Shown piece after piece: positions 24,437 to 34,799 of a DNA stretch of 64,000 bases. Position 1 is the first letter of the stretch, and every line of letters begins with the position of its first letter. Location of the stretch: contig CM038921.1 in NCBI GenBank assembly GCA_021904315.1, forward strand, positions 12,182,146 through 12,246,145, given 5' to 3'. The stretch comes from Sphagnum magellanicum. Taxonomy: Eukaryota > Streptophyta > Sphagnopsida > Sphagnales > Sphagnaceae. The notes beneath the pieces were generated by a model that was given only the letters and a program-made list of their open reading frames with translations, had not been told where the DNA came from and made no database searches. A program made the translations under genes and the position numbers.

Positions 24437-24767
24437 CATCACCATGACGCACGCTCTTACCACAAAGGCACCGCATGTGGTCTTCTCATGGCTGGGCTCT
24501 TTCCTCGATTTCTCTCGGCCTCAGTCCAGTCTCTTTTTCACCTGGAGCCAGGGTGTGAGGGATTGAAGAACCTGGGCAATGGGCAGCATGATGATCAGCA
24601 CGCCAGGCCTTATTACACTGTTGTAGACTGGGTTTGAGAACGTAGGAAGGATTTTTTGCCAACAGAATCGACATAGCAGCAGCTTATGAACTTTATGTTG
24701 TTGTGGATCGGAATTGTGGAAGAGAAACGGTTTCATGGAAGAAGACTTACTAGTAAAAGATTGGTAG

Positions 24768-27700
24768 ATGTCGGGTGTCATGAGGTCGTTGCAACAGCAA
24801 GCAGAAATGGGTGAATTGGAATTTGTACATGAGGGTGAAGATCGAGGTTTTCTGAGAAGCAGTGTTGGAGTTGTTGCAGCTGGTCATGGTTTGATGAGGA
24901 CGAGGAGGAGATGTCTGAATGGGTCTGGTGTAATTCTTTGCGGGCTTCAGTGTGATGATGGGAGACAGGTACTGCTGCTTTTGTTTTCTTTGCTAAATTT
25001 GGCGCTGATGATGATGATGCATGGAGCTGGTGCCCAACAAGCCTACAACGATGTCAATGGCTACACTTGTAGTAGTACTGCGCTGCAATCCCAGACTTGC
25101 ACTTCCTATACTTTGTACAGGACACAGAGCAGCGAAGAAAACCTCACGAGTGTTAGCACTCTTTTCAACACAAGTGCAAGCGTAATTACCACCACTAGTA
25201 GCTTGAAGGTCACCTCCAACGACACTTCTTTGCCTTCCGGGACACCTCTTTACATTCCTCTTGCTTGCAACTGTGTGCACAGAAGAAGCTACCAAGGAAA
25301 TGAGAGTAGAACCACCTATGAAGCAACCGTCTCTTGGCATATCGTCAGAGGCAATACCTTCTGGATCATTGCAAATGCTACCTATGCAGGCTTGACTACT
25401 TATCAAGCCATAGAAGCTGCCAATCCCACTCAAGTACCCACTGATCTCCACATTCATAGCTACAGTACCATTCCCTTGCGGTGCGCATGCCCTTCAGCCA
25501 CACAGCTTGGAATTGCCAGATTCCTCCTTTCTTTTGTTCTCTTCCCGGCCGAGACAAGCCTGGCAGTTGTGAGTTCCTATTTCAATATCTCCATCGCCGA
25601 CTTGGAAGCAGCAAACCAAGTGAATGCCAGTACAACCCTACAACCCTTTTCCACTTTGCTTGTCCCTCTCCTCAAACTCCCTCCTCTGTCTTCAATTCCC
25701 TTTGTTCACGCACCTTCTTCAGTCCCAGGCTCTGCATCTCCTAAGTCAGCCGGTGGGTTTCCTAGTTCTCCTTCACCTTCATCTGCAAGTTCATCAAACA
25801 AGAACTTGTATATTGGGGTTGGCATAGGCATTGGATTAGGGTTTTTCCTGGCATCAATGTTGGGGATTTGTCTGTTGCTTGTCTGCTCGAGGAAGAAGAA
25901 GAAGATGAAGAAGACGGATCCTGGATATGTTGCAAAGTACAATTTGGGATTTGAAACCGTCAAGAACATCAGTGCTACAAAAGATAGTGGTGGTGATGGT
26001 GACAGCACAGAGTACAATGCTTTGCTGGCTGAGAAGGTGTCAGATGTGGTGGGATCTGACAAGCCCATGGTCTTCTCATACAAAGAACTTCAAGAGGCAA
26101 CTATGGATTTCAGTGATGCCAAGAGGATTCGAGGGTCTGTGTTCTTGGGCAAGTTGCGAGGGATGTTGGTTGCAATTAAGCAGATGAAGGGTAACAATAT
26201 GACACAGGAGCTCAAGATTCTTACAAAAGTCCACCACAGCAATCTGGTACACAACAATCCTGCACTTTCTTCCAGGCTCATCTTCTTCACATTTGTAAAT
26301 TGCATCTCTCCTGTTGGCTCATCTTCTTCAAGATGTGCTTTCTGCTGTCCTTTCAACTCACAATTCTTAGACTCTCCTTGTTTCTCAATTTGGATTTGGA
26401 CATTTTGGGTACTGATTTTCTTTCCAACAAGACCTCGCTATTCTTCTCTTGGTGTTTCTCACTCTGGATTTGAACATTTTGGATACTGATTTTCTTTCCA
26501 AAAGGTCTAAATTCTTCTCCTGGTGTTATTCACTTTGGATTTAAACATTTTGGGGTACCAATTTACTTTCACAGAAGATGATGCTTATCCATTAGATTAC
26601 ATGCCAACAGAGCTAGGGATAAAAGAGCTGGGGATGATCACATAATTCTCTGTTTTGGAATCATCACTTCTACACTGAGTAAAGTGAGGACCCATGCACA
26701 AGATCCTTTGAAGGCTGACAGCATGTGAAGGACTTTTTGCCATAATAAAAACCAACCTGTTTAGTAAGGATTTCCTGCAACGTGATCGTAAGAAACATAT
26801 TTCTTTCCACATTATTTGTTCCAGCCTGATCAACAACTTTCTGGATTTTGGCTGTGCTTAGAAGCTTCATCTGTTTCAGAGTGGTAAAATTGTTTGTGAA
26901 TCTGTGCTTTGGGATATTGAAGCTATAAGACTGAGATTTTTTTCTCCTCTAATGTCAAGGTGAATGGACATGGTTTGCTCTGTAGGTAAGGCTGGTTGGG
27001 ATGTGCGTAAGCAGTTCAGAGCATCTGTACTTGGTATTTGAGTATGCAGAGAATGGATCTCTCAGCGATTGCTTGCACAATTATAAAGAGACAGAGTTGA
27101 CAGCAAACTTTTCCCAAAGTGTTGCATTCTTGCCCTGGATGAGGAGAATCCAAATAGCGTTGGATGTTGCATCTGGCCTTGACTATATCCACAATTACAC
27201 TAATCCAAGCTTTGTTCATAAAGATGTGAAAAGCAGCAACATACTGCTCGATAGACAGTTTCGAGCAAAAGTAGCAAACTTTGGGATGGCAAAGTCTGCA
27301 AATGGCTCAGAAGGAGGAGGAGCTGGGGCAATGATGCTAACCAAGCACATTGTGGGGACACATGGTTATACAGCCCCTGAGTATCTGAAGCATGGGCTGG
27401 TTACACCCAAAGCTGATGTGTTCGCATTTGGTGTGGTCCTGTTGGAGATTCTCTCAGGCCAGGAGGCAATAGTGAGGCCAGCAGAAAGTGATGATGGAAA
27501 AGTGAAAGAAAGGGCACTTTCATCTCTCATTGGGGACATTCTAGAAGGTGACAATTATAAGGAGAAGCTTCAAGCTTGGATTGACCCATTGTTACTAAAT
27601 TTGTACCCACTTGATACTGCCTCCAATGTCGCAAACTTGGCAAAGACATGTGTGGATTCAGATATGTCATTACGGCCCAACATGAAAGAGATCACTTATG

Positions 27701-27798
27701 CACTCTCCAAAATGTTGGCATCATCCTTGGAATGGGAGTCTTCTGCAAGATTGGGAAGTAGAGGAGACATGCATAGCTTTTCAATTGAGGGTAGGTGA
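24768..27798 (+). CDS. LysM receptor-like pseudokinase, LYR (LYK4/LYK5/NFP) type, copy 1
   Basis: Plasma-membrane receptor family for chitin and lipochitooligosaccharides; LYR-type members usually signal through an active LYK/CERK1 partner. Exons 24,768-26,246 and 26,986-27,798 join as HSNL|VRLVGMC with GT..AG borders, giving 763 aa. Later in-frame ATGs at 24,807 (750 aa) and 24,894 (721 aa) are likelier starts, because the signal segment lies at residues 68-88 of the long form. The ectodomain begins QQAYNDVNGYTC and has the Cys pattern typical of three LysMs, with CNC and CAC spacers. Then come a short Ser/Pro linker, a membrane helix (about 346-370), a KKKKMKK stop-transfer run, and a kinase fold from about 434. 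The P-loop reads RGSVFLG without the usual first glycines. VAIK and a catalytic-loop Asp (HKDVKSSN) remain, but DFG is NFG. It is probably a signalling-inactive kinase. Confidence 0.93.
26384..26580. repeat. Tandem repeat of about 72 bp inside the intron of LysM gene copy 1
   Basis: Units begin at about 26,384, 26,458 and 26,529. Each has a TGGATTTGAACATTTTGG-like core followed by a CTGATTTTCTTTCC-like segment; the third is partial and more diverged. The intron of copy 2 (32,641-33,062) lacks it and is shorter. Confidence 0.75.
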
Positions 27799-28267
27799 TC
27801 CTTCCCAGATCTGTAGTTTGTTGGGTGGGTTTGTTAGTCATGCAAACAAGTAGAACCTACTACTACCTCAGCCATTTGGATGACACAGGAGTTGTGATTG
27901 TAAATTCATTGGAACAAACAGGGTTGTACAAATAGTAAAGACTAAAATTGTCAAAGGTAAAGTTCTTGCTGGATTCTCAATAGTTATTCCTGGACTCTTC
28001 AATATTCACCTCCTCACATCAATCACTTTTGCTCCAGATGATTTCAAGAATCAATCCAGTGTAGCTCATTTGCTGGGTTGCACATGCAGTTTTCTCCATT
28101 TGTGCTATTTTTCGCTGACATCCACAAAAGCTTTGGAGGAAAAAGCATTCACTGACATGCCCCATACCATTAAGCAAAAACAAAGATCTCGATCTGCACT
28201 CAATTTTCAATTGAGTGACAAGCTTGGCATAGCAAACCCTACAGCTCTTTTTAGGGTTTGAAAACCT
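27799..28267. other. 3' region of LysM gene copy 1
   Basis: Presumed 3' untranslated and flanking sequence. No further gene is seen before the 191-bp tandem array. Confidence 0.45.
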
Positions 28268-28840
28268 AATTTAGCATGTTAAAAGAAGGTTGAAAGTGTT
28301 GGATATCATCATTTCCAAAGTCAATTTTACATCTTTATATATTTGTGCATGTTTCTAAGATATTATGATTATATTTCCTAACATGTGATAAGTTTTGGCA
28401 AGGGATGTTCAACTCCATATTCCTGAAAGTGGCATCGTTTGACAACTTCAAGTCAAACAATTTAGCATGTTAAAAGAAGGTTGAAAGTGTTGGATATCAT
28501 CATTTCCAAAGTCAATTTTACATCTTTATATATTTGTGCATGTTTCTAAGATATTATGATTATATTTCCTAACATGTGATAAGTTTTGGCAAGGGATGTT
28601 CAACTCCATATTCCTGAAAGTGGCATCGTTTGACAACTTCAAGTCAAACAATTTAGCATGTTAAAAGAAGGTTGAAAGTGTTGGATATCATCATTTCCAA
28701 AGTCAATTTTACATCTTTATATATTTGTGCATGTTTCTAAGATATTATGATTATATTTCCTAACATGTGATAAGTTTTGGCAAGGGATGTTCAACTCCAT
28801 ATTCCTGAAAGTGGCATCGTTTGACAACTTCAAGTCAAAC
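28268..28840. repeat. Three identical 191-bp tandem repeats
   Basis: Units start at 28,268, 28,459 and 28,650. Each runs from AATTTAGCATG to CTTCAAGTCAAAC, and I found no difference between them. The array totals 573 bp and lies between the two LysM receptor genes. It has no coding potential of its own. Confidence 0.97.
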
Positions 28841-30078
28841 CTATTAAGAACAGGCCAAAGCTCAAGGAAAGATGATTTAATTTTTGACAACTTGTGTCGT
28901 CATCTAAGGTTCAGTGGAGAGCTCTCAACAAACTTTGCCTTGTGTTTTATTCTCTCATCTTTTGGTTTTGGATTTTCAACAAAAGAATCCCTTTTAGGGC
29001 TTTAGGATGAAAATATGTTCAAAACTTAAATCAATACAACCATTGTCCAAAAATTTGTGAAAGCTATAGCAACTTTGAAAGTTATGGAAGTTCATTACTT
29101 GGTTCCAACTAACACTAAAGTTGGGAATTTTAAGGTTGGAGAGTTTTAAGGTCTATTTGATCTATGCATTTGAAAAGAAACTTTAATGAAACACATAGAG
29201 CTATCATTTGATTTGCTAACAATTAAAAGACTAGCATTGAAAATATGTTGCAAATTGGCTTTCCAAGTTGATAGGTATCTTTTTTTCTGCCTTGGGGCCA
29301 AGTCAAGGCCATAAAAGTGGTAGATTAAAAAAAATTGTTTTCTTTAATCAGCCTTGACTCCCAGTGTAAAGCCCTGGGGGCTGTTTTCAGGGATTGAACC
29401 AATAAGAGTGCTCGATTTCCGTAAAACCTTGGCCCTGACTCCTAGTGTAAATTGTGCCTAGGCGTAGGGATGGTAATAGGTAGGGTGTTCTTTGCAAGAG
29501 GTATTAGCCCAGGCTGAAACTGGTGACAAACTCTTTTGGGAAGAGAAATTTCATGCAGCCAATGGGAAGGCCCAAGCATGCACTCAAGGTGCCTTGCTAT
29601 TTTTCCTTTTAAGTTTGAGGGGGGAGGGACAAAGGATTTTTTTCATTTTCCCTGGTTCCCAATGTGTTCCCACTATGTTCTTTCAAGTTCCCAATGGGTT
29701 CCCATCAGGTTTTCAATACATTCACCAAGCTCTCAATGTGTTCTCTGACATGTTCTCCATAGCACCTCACTTTTATCCCATATGCTTTGGCAAATCTTGT
29801 CATCCCTTCACCTATATACCTCGGCCAAATGGGAAAATCCCCATTCTACAAAGTAGAACCGTCTAGTTTGGGGAGCCTCCATAGTTTCATTTTTTTGAGT
29901 AATGGGCCAATCACATTGGCTCGTTGCACCGGCAAAAGAATAAAAATAAAAATTGAACGTGGGAGGCACCTCATCTAATTATTAAGGGTAGGGTCAAAGG
30001 GTGAGATTTTGCAGGTTACATGTGACCTGACCCTACTAAAAAGTTTAAAGCGGCCACTGAGGCAGATTCAGCAGAAAT
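28841..30078. other. Intergenic between LysM genes, with a possible SINE-like trace
   Basis: No gene is recognised. On the minus strand at about 29,402-29,392 a GGTTCAATCCC stretch resembles a pol III B box. A related sequence, TTTACACT(A/G)GGAGTCA, occurs on both sides of it (about 29,450 and 29,364). A convincing A box is missing, so a tRNA-derived SINE is only a possibility. Confidence 0.35.
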
Positions 30079-30274
30079 GCATGATTTTTATTGGAGATTC
30101 TTGCCTTGAACGTTAAAGAGCGGGCCAGGTAAGGCCGATTCCGGCTTCTAACAAGTCCAAAGGAGCCTTGATTCTGGCATGATTTTATTGGAGATTCTTG
30201 CCTTGAACGTTAAACAGCGGGCCAGGTAAGGCCGATTCCGGCTTCTAACAAGTCCAAAGGAGCCTTGACTCTGG
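30079..30274. repeat. 98-bp tandem duplication
   Basis: Two head-to-tail units start at 30,079 and 30,177 and differ at only a few positions. Each contains the GC-rich palindromic core GCCGATTCCGGC. It lies about 600 bp upstream of LysM gene copy 2. Confidence 0.92.
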
Positions 30275-30879
30275 CTCTTATCGTGCCCATCACTAATGGA
30301 GTCATCAGTCTTTGTCGACGGTCTTACCGATTTTTCCAAAAAAAGAAGGATTTCCTTTTTGACTCTCCCTCAAACAACCCCAGGGAATAACCGGTATCCG
30401 AATCCATGTAATTTATTTTGCGCGAATTGTTCAGTCGTTGCCGATGAGAGTGTGAATTTATTTCCACACGCTTGTGTACATTCGCATTTGCCACTCGCAA
30501 GATCTTCTTGTTCCATGGCTTGCTTCCGCGATGTTTCGGTTGGAACACAAAAGTCTTCGCCATTTAAACGCCGGCACTTAATCACAGGGACTGCTGCTGC
30601 ATTTGAGGCCAATTTGGAGAAGAATCGGTATGTGGGGGTATTTTTGTTGCGGGGGGGAGTTTTGCTTACAAATGCATCCACACCTTGACATGAGCTTGAT
30701 GGTGTTTTCGTCATGTACTTACTTAGTTGGGATTGTGAAAGTAGTTTTACACTTTGGAGAAGTCTGGGAGATGTGGTTGTGTTTTTAAGGAGCTCAAGAA
30801 GAGGACGAGTACTGGCTAATTGGATTAAGCAAGGATTGTCTGAGATCATTGAAGAAACTTAGGTGAAAAGCGACCGTTT
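30275..30879. other. Upstream region of LysM gene copy 2
   Basis: Less AT-rich than the surroundings. A 159-codon minus-strand frame at 30,370-30,849 shows no recognisable domain and is probably not a gene. Confidence 0.4.
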
Positions 30880-30886
30880 TATATAA
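30880..30886 (+). promoter_or_regulatory. TATA box of LysM gene copy 2
   Basis: TATATAA lies 33 bp before the first in-frame ATG (30,919). Transcription starting about 30 bp downstream would leave almost no leader for that ATG. The next well-placed ATG, at 31,051, would have a leader of about 140 nt and begins directly with a classic signal peptide. Confidence 0.55.
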
Positions 30887-30918
30887 CCTCGTATAACTAC
30901 AAGCCAGAAACGTTCCAA

Positions 30919-33872
30919 ATGGATTTCGGACAAGGGGGCAATCGGCATTTGTTGAGAAGAGGAGAAGATGCTTTTTGTGAATCGAGGAGTTTGCTCCATG
31001 GCTACAACGATAGTAGCTGTAGTATTCGTTGTGGGCTTTGTTTTCATGGGATGCAGGCCTTGTTTTGGATTTTGTTGGTCCTCTCCGTAATGTATGTCTT
31101 GATGCAAGGAGGTAGTAGTACCCAACAAGCGTACAACGATGCCAGTGGCTACACCTGCCCAGCAAACAACAGCAGCAGCAGCTCGTGTAGCGCAACCATC
31201 TTGTACAGGACGCAGACCCTGAACGAAAAGTTGACGAATGTGGGTACTCTCTTCAACGCAACTGTGAAAGCAATTGCAAATTTGAGTAATATAAAACAGT
31301 TCTCAGGTTCTTTGGCCTTTGCAACACCTCTTTATATCCCAATTACTTGCAGGTGCCTGAACGGAACATACCAAGCACCTGTTTCTAGGTTGATAACCAA
31401 CGGTGATACATTCTTTACCATTGCGAATGAATATGAGGGTTTGACCACAGTTCAAGCCATACAAGCTGCAAATCCCAATCAAGTGTCTACTAATCTCATG
31501 ATTGGTACCAACATTACAATACCATTGCAATGCACATGCCCAGCAGCTTCAGCAACACAGCAACAAACAGATCATGAAATTACTAACTTCTTCCTCACTT
31601 TTGTAGTTTTCCCAGGCGAGACTCTAGATGTTATAAGTTCCTATTCTAATGCCTACATCCCAGATTTAGAAGCAGCAAACAAAGTTAATGCTCACACAAC
31701 CCTTGAAACCTATACTACTTTCCTTGTTCCTCTTGCCAACCTCCCTCCTCTATCTTCAATCAATTTCAAAACACCCCGCCGTCTTCTAAGCAATAAAACA
31801 CAAACCCCATCTCCTGCTCCTACTCATCCTGCCCCTTCTCCTACTCATGATGCACCACCTCCTCATTCTCCTGCTCCTACTCATCCTGCCCCTTCTCCTA
31901 CTCCTGTTGCACCACCTGTTCATTCTCCTGCTCCTACTCATCCCACCCCTTCTCCTTCTCCTGTTGCACCATCTGTTCGTTCTCCTGCTCCTACTCATCC
32001 TGCCCCTTCTCCTACTCCTGTTGCACCATCTGTTCATTCTCCTGCTCCTACTCATCCCACCTCTTCTCCTACTCCTGTTGCACCAACTGTTCATTCTCCT
32101 GCTCCTACTCATCCCATCCCTTCTCCTACTCCTGTTGCTGCACCAGGAGTTCCACCAGGGAACGAATCCTCACCTGCTCCTCCTCTTGCCAGGAGTGCAT
32201 CCTCGAACAGAAAATTATACATTGGGCTTGGTATAGGCATAAGTACTGGTTTGGTGGCGTTATCTCTATTAGCAATTTTTCTGGTACTGGCCTGTAAAAA
32301 GAAGTGGGATCCTAAAAATGGACGTGGAGTTCCTGAGTTGGAAGCAGAGATTGGTGTGATGATGACAAATGATAGGGGTGACACCATGGTGTCATCAGAT
32401 GGCTTCCAAAAAGATGCTATGTTGACAAGGATGTCAGACATGGTGGGATCTGACAAGCCCCTGGTTTTCTCATATGAAGAACTTCAGGAGGCAACCATGA
32501 ATTTCAGTGATGGCAAGAGGATTCAAGGGTCTGTGTTCTGGGGCAAGGTGCAAGGAAAGTTGGTTGGAATCAAGCAGATGAAGGGGAACATGACAGAGTC
32601 TGATCTCAAGATTCTAACACAAGTCCACCATGCCAATCTGGTAACAATCTCAATTGCATGCTCTAAACTTCATGTCTTCAAGTTGTATCGTAAGCTGTCC
32701 ACTAAAACCAACCTTGCTTAGAAGGACTCCTGAAGATAAATTTTGAAGGAAAAGATTTCCTCCCACACTTATTTCCGGTGATCGACGCTGGTGGGGACCT
32801 CATGTGGGGCCGGTAATGTGTTCATGTGCCTTTCGGAGGTTTCCAGTGTCCCACGCTCAATGTGCCATGTCTACGGACACCATGTATTATCACAAGTTTT
32901 CTACAATTCTTCAAGCTTCTCGTGTGTTTAGAAGCTTCATTTGTTTTACAGTGTTAGAATCATTGCAGATATGTACTTCACAGCCTTCATACATTTCAAG
33001 ACAGTGTTGTTTTTTCAATGTCTAAACATCAAGGTCATCTTTGTGTGGAAATGCTTTTGTAGGTGAAGCTGGTCAGGATTTGCCAAAAGAACACAGAGTA
33101 TCTGTACTTAGTATATGAATATGCAGAGAATGGATCTCTCAGTGATTGCCTGCACAATAAGAATGTCAACCCAAGAACAAACTTTCTGCAAAGTGGTGCA
33201 ATATTTCTGCCCTGGACAACAAGAATTCACATAGCCTTGGATGTTGCATCCAGCCTTGACTATATCCACAATTACACTAATCCAAGCTTTGTGCATCGAG
33301 ATGTGAAAAGCAGCAACATATTGTTAGATGGAAACTTTCGAGCAAAACTAACAACCTTCAGGATGGCAAAGTCTACAAATGGCTCAAGAACTAGACCGAC
33401 ACTAACCAAGGATATTGTGGGGACACAGGGTTACATGGCTCCTGAGTATCTTGAGCATGGTTTGGTTACACCCAAAGCTGATGTCTTTGCATTTGGTGTA
33501 GTTCTGTTGGAGATTCTGTCAGGCAAGGAGGCAATGATGAGGCTAGTGGAAGGTGTTGAAAATGGAGCAGGGAAACCAAGGGAAGCAAGGCCACTCTCAT
33601 CTCAAATTGATGAGGTCCTTGAAGGTGAGAATTTTAAGGAGAAGCTTCAAGCTTGGATGGACCCACTCTTGCAAAACGCTTACCCACTAGACACAGCCTG
33701 TAGTGTGGCAAACTTGGCAAGGAAATGCTTAGTTGCTGATCCAGAACTACGACCCAATATGAAAGACATAAATTATGCACTCTCCAAAATATTGGTGTCA
33801 TGCTTAGAATGGGAGTCTTCTGTACTATATGGAACTAGAGATAGGACTGATGTTTCAGTTGTGGCTAGGTGA
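30919..33872 (+). CDS. LysM receptor-like pseudokinase with AGP/extensin-like spacer, LYR type, copy 2
   Basis: Tandem paralogue of the gene at 24.8 kb with the same intron position. Exons 30,919-32,640 and 33,063-33,872 (HANL|VKLVRIC) give 843 aa. From the likelier ATG at 31,051 the protein is 799 aa and starts with the signal peptide MQALFWILLVLSVMYVL. The ectodomain begins QQAYNDASGYTC with TCRC and QCTC Cys pairs (three LysMs). Residues 297-410 of the long form are six 19-residue units of the type SPAPTHPAPSPTPVAPSVH, rich in the SP, AP and TP pairs that are hydroxylated and glycosylated in arabinogalactan proteins. A membrane helix follows (about 432-458), then a kinase fold from about 515. 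The P-loop is QGSVFWG, VAIK is VGIK, HRD is kept, and DFG is replaced by TFR. It is almost certainly catalytically dead. Confidence 0.93.
31807..32148 (+). repeat. 57-bp coding minisatellite, six units
   Basis: Unit starts at 31,807, 31,864, 31,921, 31,978, 32,035 and 32,092. The period is exactly 57 bp (19 codons), so length changes keep the frame. The first unit is the most diverged. The array encodes the Pro-rich spacer of LysM gene copy 2. The long opposite-strand frames over it (Arg/Ser-rich and Leu-rich) are by-products of the repeat. Confidence 0.97.
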
Positions 33873-34797
33873 TCACTCCACAGATATAATAGGTTCTTAT
33901 GTGTTTGTGAACACTAGAAAATATGTACTTTGTTAAGGGTTTGGTGGTCATGCAAACTTCAATACTTTAACACAATTTTGCTTCATAATATTTACAGGAG
34001 TAAAAAGTCTAAATATTGGATTGAAGAGCATTGCAAGAAAGCTATGTTGCTCACTGTTGTAATGAAGATGATAGAAATGTTAGTATTTTGCAAATTGCTT
34101 GTTTTGTGCTCATGGGAATGAAAGACTTGGACTTTGTTGGGAATCATTTGAGAATTTTTGTTGACTGCATGTAGTATCATGCTACCAGTGGATACCCATG
34201 CAATCTCTGAAACACTACCTGGCCTCAACAATTGCACTGTACCCACTTAATAGTGCATTTCAAGTTTTACAGTGGTACTCAGATAGCAAACCCTTGACAC
34301 TAATGCAGTACAGGCAATTGCTCACAAATGGCAACAATCCTACTGATGGGGTTGCAATTGATACCTCAGACCAACATAACACTAGGTGTCTCACATCCCA
34401 TACATAAAATTATGCCACCAGTGCTTTACACAGACAGAAGTGGAAACAGAGTTTCACACATACCCAAATTTGGTTTCCCATGTTCATCATGTCTTTCTCA
34501 AGAACGTCAGATTCATGCTCAACCAAGGGCTTCATCACTACAAGTAAACACAATGCTCTGGTGGTCACTTAAATTGAAATCAATTACATCGGATAAAATT
34601 GGGGCATCCCATCACTCAGGTAACAACAGTGTATTTGGTTCCCAAGTTCTGAAAGCAACTTGGAAGCTCAGTACAGATAGGGATATCCCTAATGTGCTTG
34701 TTTGATGCTCATATGTTGGGACAAAAATATGCTCCCCTAAACATCCTGCAAAATGAGGGTTTCTAATCTTTAAGATTTCATTTTGATGTCCATCATT
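33873..34797. other. 3' region of LysM gene copy 2 and intergenic sequence
   Basis: No gene is recognised. A 125-codon plus-strand frame at 34,328-34,705 shows no domain. The stretch ends at the tail-to-tail neighbour, the CWC2-like pseudogene. Confidence 0.45.
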
Positions 34798-34799
34798 TA

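Noticed and set aside
28268-28840. CRISPR-like or centromeric satellite array
   Set aside because: Three units of 191 bp without spacers form a short local tandem repeat. The plant nuclear context excludes CRISPR, and three units are too few to call a centromere.
30370-30849. 159-codon minus-strand frame upstream of LysM gene copy 2, considered as a divergent gene
   Set aside because: No recognisable domain or signal, no start context, and it covers the likely promoter of the receptor gene.
31786-32112. Long minus-strand Arg/Ser-rich frame and overlapping plus-strand Leu-rich frame
   Set aside because: They are the other reading frames of the 57-bp coding repeat in LysM gene copy 2. A period divisible by three keeps all frames open.
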